DNA of 64,000 bases from Saksenaea vasiformis B4078 (Eukaryota > Mucoromycota > Mucoromycetes > Mucorales > Saksenaeaceae). A program made the translations under genes and the position numbers. Position 1 is the first letter of the stretch. The number at the start of each line of letters is the position of its first letter. Under the pieces are notes generated by a model that worked only from the letters and a program-made list of their open reading frames with translations, was not told the DNA's origin and ran no database searches. Below, in pieces: positions 50,901-64,000 of this stretch. Where the stretch lies: assembly GCA_000697055.1 (NCBI GenBank), contig JNDT01001166.1, forward strand, positions 40,037-104,036. The letters are read 5' to 3'.

Positions 50901-53900
50901 TTGATAGATTTTGCCATTTTATGTGTGGAAGCATGACATTACTGTTTATTGGAAATCAAGTCTGCGCGAGAGAAAGTAAAATATGCGTTCTTAATAAATT
51001 AATTATGAGAAGAAGCGTAATTTTACTTACGTGAAATCCATTCCCCATGGGCACAAAATTTATCGGAATTGCATAAAAAACGCCATTCACGATGAGTACG
51101 CTCGATGAAACTTCGTTATCTAAGTTGCTGAGCTATAATCCCGATGCGTGGATGGGGGACTGTGGCGTATCCTGTCCGTGTGGCACATGGTATGAATCAC
51201 ATTTTTTGGAAAACAACAGAAGAGCTGGTGGAAATAGAAGCCACTTGGAGCTACAGATGGAAAAATGTTGTCTATGAAATTGCGCATTTAATAAAGACAG
51301 GCACTTACAGAAACCGTATCCCCGCCTAGGGCGCACGCACTCCGTTAGGAGGCGCTGGTGCTTTCCTGGTGCGAAAAGGGAAAGAAGAAAGAATGTCTGT
51401 GCAGAATGAAGTTAGTTATGACGATCGCCGAAGGAACTATAGCACTTACAAAAAGAAGAAAAGAAAAAGAGGACTAGCGGCGGCTGTGCAGGATACTGTT
51501 AGTGTGTGATGAACATTGGAAGCATCCTACCACTTGCGAAAAGAGGAAAGAGAAAGAAAAACAAAGGGTGGGAGGTCTACAGGACGAAAGCACATCTCAA
51601 CCGGCTCGAACTATCGATCCTACAGTTAGTTCTTATGAATGTAGTACTGCAGCAGTACATACCGAAGAAAAAGGCGAAGAAAATAAGCGAACGGTAGCGG
51701 AGAAGGGCTATCGTTTGACGGCCCGCTTATAGAGGAGTCCTCTGGATTCTTCGCACTTTTCCTATCCCGGATGGTGGCATTCACGCATAGAAACTCTGTG
51801 TATCCTTTGAGTTCACGCGCGATTAAATGGTCATCACGGTTAAATGAATGTGATATAAGATACGTCAAAAAGATATGAGAAAACGACAGTATGATGGATA
51901 AACCCATTATATCCTTATAGCTCTGGTTGAATTAGACTGACGCCAAGCATATAGCTGTCTGTAGTGATGCGTTTGTGGCGGCGGTTGAAAAGATGTAAAC
52001 CACAAGTTTCAGCAAGCAAGAGATTCGTTATTCAGGACCAACTAAATGTCTGAGATGCAAATTGAGTTTTTCGCACTCTTTGTCAAATTTACAGGATTGA
52101 TAGTGTTTGGCACGTTTCAGTACGATTCCTGTGCCGGATGAGTTGCAAGAGGATAAATTGGCTGTCCTAGTTACCCATTCTCTTGTTTTGTAATGAGAGA
52201 GGGTCGGTGAGTCAGAAATTATGCAAAAACAAGGAAATGAAAGATAGAAAGTTGAGTGGCGCGGTTGAATGTCCCGCTTGACCTGGAAAAAATTGTAACC
52301 AGCATAAACAGGTTTAACTACAGTATGTCAGCTTTGATGGCGAAAAAAAAAAAAGAATGACAGACGATGAAAGTATACAGTCGCCTTCTCGCTGGCTTTT
52401 AAACGCTGCTTCTTCCGGTTTGTTTTTTCATACACTCTTGTTCCGAGATGCAATCATCTCATTGCGTGCAAACAATTGAGACCAAAGCATGGGCGTCTTC
52501 CATGGTGGATATGTTCCTTTCCGAAGCTCATCCAGTGACATTTGAGCCTGCAACGCCTCCTGTTGTTCCAACAGCCTGTAACTTGCCGCATCGCCGACAT
52601 TCAAAGGAAACACCTCTGAATCGTTCAATAACACTTCTTGAAAAGCGGTTTGGTTCACGCGGGAAAAAACAAAAGCCTGTTCCTCAGCGTTCACAATCGC
52701 TTTTCAGGCATTGGACATTGGATAAAGAAAAGAAAGGCGTTTCTCTGTGGAAAGAAACCTTCGCCGAATGGAAGGCGGATCCATGTACATACCCCAACAA
52801 AATAATATGCAGGTGAATAACAGGAAGTCCACGCCTTCAAACCACTTATGCTAGTTTGCTAGACGTTCGGTTCAGCAATCGAGATATGTCATGATGGAAT
52901 TGCTGGTTACAGAACAGACATACCTTCAACATTTGAATACGGTAAAATCGGTAAGTCCTCCGATCTCTGTGTAACAAATTTTGACTTATTGATACCAGAT
53001 ATTAATGGAGCCTTTGATGAATGCCGTGCGCTGTAATCTCCTCTTACGACGAGAGATCCATCCCATATTCACATATATACCTCAGCTCATTTTGCTCTCT
53101 TCAGCATTGGTGCGTTGTCTCTGTGTTTGCACTAAGCCTAGCGCAATAGGCCAGGTGTTTTGCGATTTTGAAGATGCCTTTGTAGTGTATATTAAATATG
53201 CCGCCAATTATTCCCGGTCATTGAAATGTGTTGCTAAAGCTGAACGGCGCCTCGCATACCGAACGCTCGTCAAGGTAACAAAGAAGAAGCCCACGTGATA
53301 TCTTTTTTACCTTTCTAGCGTGTAGACTGCTTTTGAACACACGAATCGCCTGACGTTAGCTGATTATTTGATCGCACCTATTCAACGCATCACGCGATAT
53401 TGTCTTTTACTAAAAGGTAATAGGAAGTAAGTTTATCCTGGTTAGCCGACATGAATGCTTTCTAGATTTAAGGAAACACAGCGTGCCGTCTGAATCTCTG
53501 GAAAACGCTTTAAAATGTATATCGGCCCTTGCTCTAGCGATGAACGATATACAATGACAAAAGCGCAGTCTATCTTGGTTATCTTACTGGATTTGATACA
53601 ATACCGGATGACTGCCAGCTTTTCGCTTAACTTGTCCTTTTCCCCTATGTCCTCTCTCTCACTCTTTTGTCCTATCGTTTGATGAGTGACCTTAATAAAA
53701 GTGGAAAGCCTAACTTACATACCCAACGTATCATCAGTGACTCTGTTCCTTTATCTCCAGAAGAAGTGGAAGGCTGAGCTTGGAAAATGATACAGTCATT
53801 CGGTGCGCTCTGTATGCATCGCCGAGTTAAAGTTTGTTTTCATCCTGCCTGCATGTCTTGCATATGAGATAACTTTTTTGAATGACTTTTTAAACCTATT

Positions 53901-55918
53901 TCAGTTTTAGCGCTCCTTCAAATGTCAAGTTTTCGCCATACAAAGAAGCTAGTATGTGATCGTTACCACACAGGTTTTACCTACATGAATTTGGTTCTCA
54001 ATGGGCACAAAGTTTGTTCGAGAAGCGTATAGGTCGTTAGAGTCTTTGGCGTCATGTAATCTTAAACTCAAAGTAAAAATTCTAATTTGCACAAATAGAC
54101 CTGATTCAAGGCACGCTGACCTATAAGAAAGTGGATATCACAGACTTTGAAGATGTGGGACCAAATTATATGTATATAGTCAGAAAAGGCTCGCTAGCAG
54201 AGCAATGGTTGGTTTCCAGATCCCACACATCTCTAAGGAGCAAATGTATCTTATGAAAGTCTACCGATTTACGCAAAGAGGATGCCTCTCCAATATTGAC
54301 CAAATTATCCTTATCTAGCTGTTTATTGAACAATTTTTTACGCTACTCTAAGCAAATTATGCGTCCCTGAAGAGCGAATTTTGCGCTGATAGAGAAATAA
54401 ATTGTTTTACTTAAATGATGGTAAAAGTGCCACCACAGCCGAGACGGTTCGAGACAGGGGTCATACAGGCTAAACAATAGAGAAAAAGACATGAATGATC
54501 CTGTATACGTGAAGAAGAGTTGGCATCCTTACCGGAATGTTTTTGCCAAAGGAAATTCATGCGTCCCTTTAAATACGGATCATTTTGGGTGGAACATTTT
54601 CCTTATCGTGAAACTTTTTATCACGTCCGATGGGACACCGGTAAGCCATCACTGGAGCACCCAATGCAAAGTTCAGGTCATGCAGGCGCGAATTATTCCT
54701 TGGAAAATGAATCACTTCTCAGCGTCAAGTCGTATCACTTTCCAGCCCAAAATTTATTCAACCTGAACGTGAAAGGAGATCTAGCTGACGCAAACACTTA
54801 TTTCATATATTATTCTTACGACTTGCCAAGTCAACTATGGGCACAATAAACATATGTGATACGAGAATGACTATGGAATTATACGACAAATATCGCCGTC
54901 CAATACACCATGTTTTGCTTCCTAAGCAGATGCAGATAAATGGAAACCTCTTGATCCGTGCGTACCAGTGTCAGATGCCAAAGATTTTCGATCAGAGAAA
55001 TGTAGTCAGTTTTCTTTTTTACTTTTTTACTTTTCTAATGATGTACAAGTACTGTGGATCTAAGATCGTGACGATGTCTTAAATTCGTAGAAATGGGGCG
55101 CCAGTTCAGCAAGCCAGTCTGGCTCTATCACTGTCAGGTCGCGCATGTAAGCTTGTGTAGTTTCGACAACTTCGTGGAACACAACACATTTAGGAGTGCG
55201 ATTAAATAAAACCGAATTTGGGTGGATGTTGAGTAAGACGCCGTCGCGTATTGTGCGGAATCTTCCGCTGCCATCTGGTTCCACCATCGCTGCTTGCGAA
55301 AAATAGCCGCTTGTAAGACATTTGCGGATTTGTGCGCTAGCTTGTAATCGTCCTTCATCTGTTGCAGGATATTGTCGGATAGCGCTAACAATTGGAACAT
55401 TGAATCTTTTCAGGTATTTCAGCAATTGTTGCCGGATGCTCATCGCTCTCGACAACGCTTTGAAATTGAGAAATCGATCGTGGCACCATTTACCCGACTT
55501 GTTGCCCTTGTTGCAAAAAGCGATATAGACGTTAAGTAAACTCAAATGGTCACCGTCTTCCACCCAGAACTTCCGCCGAGTTTCGTGAAGCACTTCTTTC
55601 GAGACGCGTGACGGTTGCAAAAACACATTCTGAACAGATAGCATAGCTGCAATGGTGGCGATCTCCTCACTGCACTTGAAATCCCCAGACGCCAGTAGAA
55701 TCTTTCCCAACATCGGATCCACCGGAAATTCGGCCAGCTGCATCCCCAAAGGTATGGTCAGTCGTCCAATGTCATCTAGCGCCTTGAGAGAATAAAGCAG
55801 TTCAAGAGCTCGGATCATTAATTCTGCAGGTGGAGGTGTAAGGAAATCAAATCGAAGAACGTTATCAATCCCAAGCGCCTTCAGTTGCAGGATCACAGGA
55901 GCCAAATTGCTCCTATCA

Positions 55919-56158
<240 letters not shown>

Positions 56159-56803
56159 TCAATATCACCGCATAGATGTTGCTATCGAAGCTTTACCTTT
56201 ACAAATCCGCAATCAATAACGTAGACCATACCATTCAATGTTACAGATGCCTCTGCAATATTTGTAGACACGACAACTTTACGGCTTTGTCTGGGAGTCG
56301 TTTCAAATACACGCATCTGTTCTTCCGAAGTCAATCCAGCATACAGAGGCAGAATAATCAAGGGCATGCTTCTTTCTGGTAAACTACGTCGCTTGTTAAA
56401 CTTTGACAATCGTATCGAAAGAAAACACGTACGTTTTTGAGCGGTCATATAGTTCGGAAACAACCGTATCTATTTCTTCACGACCCGTCATGAATACCAG
56501 AATATCACCTGGCGGCTCCTACTCAATAGTCAGGATACTTATGTGACCATCTCTCCTTGTACCTTTGTGTGAATGTCGAAGACTGTTTGTATCGTTTGTT
56601 CCACGTAGTTATCAACCGGCTTTTCGGCGTAAAGAATATCGACGGGATACATACGTCCTTCAAGAGAGATAATGGTTGCAGTGTCCTTTGTCTTATCTCT
56701 GGTTTGATTGTGATTGAAAAAAGTAAAGAATGCCTCTGCATCCAACGTAGCCGACGAGATGATAACCTTGAGATCGGGTCGTTTCTTCTGAATCCTAGGA
56801 TTA

Positions 56804-57040
<237 letters not shown>

Positions 57041-60000
57041 TTAATCCTCAACTCTTTCCAAACAAGAAGAAACTAACCTCTGTTCCCAAACGACATTGTT
57101 TCTCGTCAGAAACACGCTGAGCCACTGAAGTTGCTGCTATTCGCCTTGGCTACATTGTAAGTGAGAAGGCAGCGTGTCAGCTTAACGCAATCGCAAAACT
57201 ACGTTTCCTTGTCTCTTTACCTGCGTACATGCGATTTGTTTTCCATTCGCGGCCCAGCCAGCCTCATCCAAGTACTGTGGTATCTCTGTTCTTCAATAAG
57301 CAGTCTGTTTTGATCCGCATGGAGCAGGTAATACATACGTGTTGTCTTTCCACAGCCTGTCTGACCAACGACAATGACAGTTTGGTATGTTTCAACGAGA
57401 TATAACAATTCTCTCCCTGTTGTGTTTTTAGTTGATCACATTCTGTAAGTTCACTGACTTACGCAGTTTAAATACCGGTAGTCTTTCCCGCTGTTGCTGT
57501 AATGTCAAGTGTTGGAGGTGATGTGCAGCGTAGGCGATCACAGTTGCATCGGTTTCATTTTCGGTGTCTCGATCGACGGCGCTACCTGTGCAAGTACGAT
57601 GAATACGGATTTGACTAAAATTACCAAACTACTTACCTGGCGCGACGGTTCCAGGCTTCCAGAACGACATATTATGTTAACGATGAAGAAGACAATGAGG
57701 TCAAGATGCGACGCAACAAGTCACGCATAACTTGCGATTTCCCTCAAACCCCGCCGCGATTCTGCAACTACGATGATGCAGTCGATGTATCTCTTGACAT
57801 GCAAAGTTCACCAGATCCGCTTTCGTAAATAGTGAAGGTTTTTCAAGCGAGTTTGTACCAGAAAAACGATTCATGCGAATCGTAGCTGCTGAAAAATGAT
57901 GCTTGTTCAGTATTGTATGCCCGCGAAGGAGCTACTATTGATAACTTCATATTACAGTTGGCTTCAAGACGGCATCCGTTAAGACAAAGGAACTTGTCAT
58001 GTATTATTTTAATCACCATACATCAATCATGCTCCCAGTTAATAGTCCACAGTAAGTTTACAATAGCGCGTAGCGAGCCAAAATAAAAACGTGTATCAAC
58101 GCGTTTAGGACTATGATTTGTACGTTCGATAATTACAAAACGGCTACAACAGTTTCACGCTTTTATCCTTGTATCCTACAATTTGGATTTTCCTGCCATA
58201 GCGAGAAGGTTCTCATTCTTCTTAATGAACTCCATGGCGCGCTGCATATCAAATGATCAAATAAATGTCTTGTCCCAACCAAAGAAATAACTTACGTCTC
58301 TTCCTCCAGCCTTTTCAAAGACTTCCTCTAACCGCTGTGCCAAAATAAGGTCACCGCGTACCTTGATCTTACCGGTCATATATGCTTTGACGCCGGTCAT
58401 GCTAGTTTCCCAAACTTAATGACCAATCACAAATCTATATAGTTTACCCTCCAGTGATAAAATTCAGCAAGTCTCCATCTTCCACTTGAATTTTAACTGT
58501 GCGGATCTTGCCTTTGGCCGATCCACGAGCCTTTTGCTCATCTGCAGTGATTAAAGGCTGTATCTCGTTACCTTGTGTTCAAAAACAGAAATCCGTTTCT
58601 TGTCAATCAATAGCATTAAGCAACAAAATAAGCAGATATACCTTGCAGCAGCAGATACCTATTAAAAATATTAGAAGAATCTCAGTGCTTCTCAATTTTA
58701 CCAGGTGGCGGCTGGTTTCCTTCTCTTAGTCACTGTGACGATGAAGAGACCTTTGACATTAGGCCAGAGAGACTTGTCTTCAAGGAGCTGACGTTCCAGC
58801 TCAGGAAGCATCAAATCGGAAATGAGTTGTGGACGGTCAGCCATGGTAAATGGGAATAATGGGATGGCACGATTGAGGTCGGCACAAGGTCTTTTTAACT
58901 GCTTGTGAAAGTGTGGGGAAAAACACCGCCGTGTCTGCGTTTGAACATGTGAAAATGTTAAGCGGGTTCTTCACCCCCACAAAATGTGGTTCGTTTTTTC
59001 TCATGGTACGTTGCTAGTCAGAAAGAAACAACAGTAGGAAAGAGACATATTTCTTCTATTATTCAACTCTAGGTCTTTTCTTACTCGTGAATTTTCACTT
59101 GTAACTCGTTCCTATGAATGGAGCGGCTTTTCTAAGTTTTTGAGTATGCGAATGGAAAAGGGATGGCCATCATGTCGTGCAATTCGGATTTATTTGGAGT
59201 AAAACGCACGTAATATAATTGCTGTTTTGTGGAACGATATACGGTTACAATGTGAGACATGTTGGTCGTGTATGCGTATGAATATCAAACTATCCTTTCG
59301 TTGCACTAAGCAATTTTACCACCAGTGGCTTCGTTCAGGTGCAGAGCTTTTTATATATGTAACTAATGACATACCCTTATTGATACCAAAAATGCAATTT
59401 GCATAAAAAATCTCTGAACACGCGATTGAGGGACTTCGAAATCTAGAAGGGCGGCAGAGGTTACACCGCGTCCATTTCATACCGCTTGCCGTTACCTCCA
59501 AATGAATCCTGCGCTTTGAGTCGTGTCCTTTTGCGCTATGATTATTCCACTCACTAACCACCAATTATTTTTTATGCTACTCGCACAACTTCTGTGTCCA
59601 TCGCAGGGACCCAGTTCACGCAAGTTAGTTGATACTCTGACGAAATATGGATGAAGTAATAATGCAAATTGAACCCTTGATGGACGCAAGATAAAATTTG
59701 GAGTAACATAGAAAATAACTCAATAGATAGTACACCGCCATGAAAAGCCAGGTTTGCACCAGAACAGGTTAGCATAGGGCATCAGCACGTAAGACTTTGC
59801 ATCAAACTCGATCCCTCAGTGAAGGCAAAGTAATCGTAAGCTAAGACAAGGCTATATTCTAATTCAAATATAACTAGAGTCTCAGTGTTCAACAACGTAT
59901 AACAAGAAGGAAAGAGAGAGCTATAGGGAGAAGAAGCAGATGGTCCACCTTTGGCGATTTCTAGGTATATCAACTACGTTGAGCGAAAAAAGAAGAAACG

Positions 60001-63000
60001 TCGTAGGCCACTCCAGGCTTTGGAGTAGGCGAGGATTGCCTCTAAAGTTTATAATGCTCCGTCTGACGAAGTACCTCAATATCCTTTCTGTTCTCTAATG
60101 GCCTCTGTCCTTTTAGCCGTGACCGAGAAAAGCTACCTTGTACTTCACTACGCTATAATGGCTTCCTTGCTAATCTCATCCACTAGGCTATTACCAAGAC
60201 CTTGAAATAAGCAGAGACAGTGCAGTCATGACAAAGATGCAGAAATCAAACTTCACAAGTGACACAGCTTCTAGAATATCTTCAATCAACATTAAATTCG
60301 CGAAAACAAGCATCATCATAAATAGGGAGACCAGGCTCTCCAGTATCTTCATTATCTGTTTCAGCAGACTTCTTCCGAAAGAGCATCGCACTTTAACGTA
60401 TAATGGACATCGCTTAGCTCACCCGTGCTTTTAAGTTAACTGGCAATAATATGGCATTCTCCAACTTAACTGTTGATTTAGCAAACGTCGCTACACCGTC
60501 TAATCAAACTATGGCGACAAGCACGAGCAGCTTAATCTCGCCACAATGGCAGACAGTAGCGTCCAGAAAAGGAAAAGGAAAAGAGAAAACGCTTCAGATC
60601 TAAGAAGATATGAGGTGCGCAGCGTACCGTTGAATAGTCTCTTTAGTGCACAATGATATACATTTCAGATAGGTTGTTTCATTTATTTCTTTTATAACGT
60701 AAACGATGTGTGGTAGATACAAATTGGTGAAGTAGGTTGAGTGCGACATTTTTCTAGGCATGTAACATTTGCGCTCTAAGCAGGCGGTGTCTATTTTACA
60801 GTTTGGCCACTTGCAAGCTGCCATCTTCCTTCCAGCGGCCGGCAGCCCTTCCTTGTGATACAAACGGCTTGATGCACTCATCATAGCCGTCCACAACCAA
60901 TGTATGGTTCAATGGTTCTCTTTCAGCCATCTTGGTCATAGCCTCATAAACGTTGCCATCATATCTACCAAGAGCGGAATGCAAGAAATAATCGGGCAAG
61001 GCAAAGGCATCAACCAATGCGACGGCCTGGGGACGAACTTGGTCAAGCAAGTTGATCACTTCTTCCTTCAACATAGTAGTTTGCTCGGAAGACAGATATC
61101 CAGAGAGAACAAATTCGGCCAGTTCCTTCTCCATGATGTGTAGTGCGAACAGGGCGGCCATCGATCGCAGGGCACCCACTACTGGTCGCATTTCGGGTGT
61201 GGCTAACGAAGGATCGTTTTGCAAGGTAACAATGAAGTTGCGAACAAGCACAAATTGACAGTGGGCCTTGGAGATGCGGCTAATTTCCACAAGCATCGAG
61301 TTCCAGGAGCGTCCATGGCGGTCAATTTGTTCTGCTACCTGTGCAATACCATATGCAGCACGGAAACCGAAAGCAGACAGAATCAATTCAGGGTTAAGGA
61401 AGTCGGATGGAGTGGTGGCGGGACATCTGGCCTTAGGGTTTTGGAGATATTGTGTCAGGTAAGTGATTGTGGGGTTGTACTCTGAAGGCACAGCCTTGCC
61501 AGCGACGACATTGCGGAATGTCTTGAGAAGGTAGCGGGCAGTTTGCTGGGTTAGGATGTAGTTATCACCTTCCCACTATTTAAAGAAAAGTCGTTAGAAT
61601 ATAGAAACAAGAAAGGGGTAGAGGTACATACAGTAACATTTGGAAGGTAGTCTTGATAGAACATGCCCAAGCCGGAGAACAAGCTATAGCCATGACCACC
61701 ACAGGCACGTCGGCAGTCCTCAATGGCCTCGATGGCCATGGTAGTGGTCAAACTCTTCAAACCCGAAGAGCTTGCGTGAAGATCAGCAAGCAAATCGAAA
61801 TTGCCTTGTTGCATTGCTTCTTGATTCAGATTGTACAGGCGTAACATTTCACGACCAGTAAAGAAGCAAGCATAGGCAGCAGCGATCGTTGGCAAAAGGC
61901 GGTACTGCTGCATGGTATAATCCAAAACAGGAGTCTCAATCACCTTGTTATCCCATTTACGGGGATTAGCGGCGTCCACAAACTGCTGTCGGACGGCAGA
62001 GTAGCGAACGGCGATAGTGGCTGCCTTGGCCATAGCGTAACGAGAGCCTGACAGGATGCATCGGTTAGCAAACGTGCTCTCCTTAACTACAAACATATCC
62101 GTGTTTCTTTCACTTACCCATCACAATGTTTGCTCTGACAAAAACCATGGTTCCATAAGACAGTTTGGCATTTGGGGGTTTGACGTATTCGCCGGTGCCA
62201 GCTTTGACTTTGGAGAATCTGGACAAGAAAGAGATGTGTGGCACACGGTAATGATCAAACATGATAAAGCCGTTATCGACGGAGTTGAAACCAAACTTAG
62301 GACCGATATCGCCTACAGTGATACCGGGAAGAGGGCGATGGTCTTCAAGGCTTCGGATATGAACACAGAAGGGATGTGGACCATAATCCTTGCCATCGGT
62401 AATCAGACGAGCCATGACAATAGCATGTGTGGCAGCAGTACCGAGGCCTCCAATCCACCATTTGGCTGCTGTCAAGGTAGGTGAGTGGATCTCGAATTCG
62501 TTTGTCTCAGGAATATAGGTAGCGGTGGTCTCAATGCCCTGAACGTTGGACCCGTGACCCAGCTGGTAAAAAAAAATTTACCGAATTCGGTGTCAGCATG
62601 TGATCCAAACGGAGGTTCCTGAATCTCTTACCTCGGTTTGAGCATAACATCCGATAATATGATGCTTCAACGCCGGTTCCAAGAAAAGCTTTTTCTGCTC
62701 ATCCGTTGTTTGAGATTTCAAGGTGGGAATAAACATGTTATAATGAAGGGTAAACTATAGATCGGGGTTTGATCAGTTGTTTGTTTTTTTAGGAACCCTT
62801 GATAACTCACAGGTGTAGACTGATCATACAAGAAGAATGCAATTTGACTGTCCACTTCATCCCAATTGTGTTCTCTAAAACAGAAAAGTTGAACACAAGG
62901 TTTATCTCGGATGAAAGGTTAACTTACTTGACAAGTTCCACCAATCGCTTATCTTTACGCAAGCCTGAAGCAATTTTCTCTTCTCGGCTTTGATAATAGC

Positions 63001-64000
63001 GGTTGGTCTTATCAAAAGCCGGTTCAGATTCGAGCACCTTGAGAACCTTGTCCATTTTATCAAGCCATTCTGGGGTATACATATACTCGGATAACTTTCG
63101 AACATCGAAGGTAGCCTTTGCACGTTCTGCAGCCAAGAGAAGTTCCCCGGACGGGCCTCTGGGAGGGATATTCGGGAAAGTTGTAGGAATGTTGTTGTCG
63201 AAAGTCATTGCGGGGATGAGGAAAGGTGCAAGTGACCGAAAAAAATTATTTCAGCCCCCAATATATGAAGATCCGCAATTCCCGTTAGTCATGCAAATTG
63301 GAAATGCCTCCATATTCCCGATGTGTTTTCACACTGTTTCCGGGTTGAATTGAACGTTTGCGGCGATTTAAGTGGCTGAATGCACGCCTTAGTTTTCTAT
63401 CCCGCATCAGCGGAACTCAACCTGTCTTCACGTGTAATCGCAACCGCAATCTCCTTGTTGATCCCCCCAGAATCAGGCAAGCAAAAGGGTAATGTACCTC
63501 CCGAGAACAATGTAAATGATGCAAACTAGACTGGCAACCTTTTCTATTTCTGAACTTTCATTTGCACATAAAGTCACTGTGCCCGCGTGTGGTAGTTAAG
63601 GTAGCGTCTTTCACATATCTCGCCTGCGAAATTTTAGGGATCTGTGGAGTGCCCAAAACGTCACATAAGTGATTATGTTATCCGGGAGAAAGATTTAAGT
63701 TTGCCGTGCACATAACGCTTGACTGTAAAATTCGAGACACGCAGATGAAACAGTACTTCTGTTACTCGTCTACGAGACACCTTCTACCTTTTAAGTCTGC
63801 ATCTGATAACAGTTGGTCATAGGCATCACAAAGTGGGGCAAAGTTAGAGTCAAGACTCCGCCCATTGACAGGTGGGAGCTACGATCATCGTATGATGTTT
63901 TTCTTTTGCTCGATTTCGCATGTGATATCCTTATTGATAACAAGGCTAAAATATTACCTGTTAAACCATGTTCTTCTCGACACTATCGTCCTTCCTTCAT

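Overview
This window is nuclear DNA from a filamentous fungus, most probably an early-diverging one (Mucoromycota-like; inferred, not proven). The genes are split by many very short introns, usually 44-60 nt with GT-AG ends and a few GC-AG. They encode typical eukaryotic proteins, including a complex I 49-kDa subunit and DHX35, both absent from Saccharomyces. There are no operons, rRNA genes, convincing tRNAs or CRISPR arrays. The exon chains below were built by hand from splice signals plus reading frame; every chain reported as a full gene sums to a multiple of three.

Layout. 0-8.3 kb: a possible secreted-type fragment, an AK3-type mitochondrial adenylate kinase (+), an aspartyl aminopeptidase (-), then gene-poor DNA. 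8.3-20.5 kb: a soluble GAF-hybrid histidine kinase (+), the splicing factor PRP6 (-), an SH3-Ras-association protein (+) and a 203-aa unknown (+). 20.5-27.3 kb: a repeat-rich block with two inverted arrays of a ~103-bp tandem repeat, two small convergent gene candidates, a 173-bp TA-flanked MITE with pogo-like ends and a decayed ORF. 27.3-35.1 kb: a 16-exon gene for a 2,312-aa protein I cannot name. 35-42 kb: decayed ORFs with an A30 tract, then an MFSD1-like transporter. 42-50 kb: a CRIB-containing PAK/Ste20 kinase (-) and the complex I 49-kDa subunit (-). 52.4-54.3 kb: a RhoGEF whose DH domain is readable but which stops early, with broken PH-domain remnants and a repeat end behind it. 55-64 kb: the DEAH helicase DHX35 (-), a small SCP2 protein ending in SKL (-) and an acyl-CoA oxidase ending in AKL (-).

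Functional links. PRP6 and DHX35 are both splicing proteins, which fits an intron-dense genome. The SCP2 protein and the acyl-CoA oxidase both carry peroxisomal C-terminal signals and lie 2 kb apart in the same orientation, suggesting a peroxisomal lipid neighbourhood. The RhoGEF, PAK kinase and SH3-RA protein belong to small-GTPase and polarity signalling but are scattered.

Most interesting are the giant unnamed protein; a dispersed repeat family with about ten recognisable ends, one of whose internal segments has expanded into tandem arrays; and several splicing oddities: an exon that is only the ATG, a 17-nt microexon, two GC-AG introns and a possible 33-nt intron.
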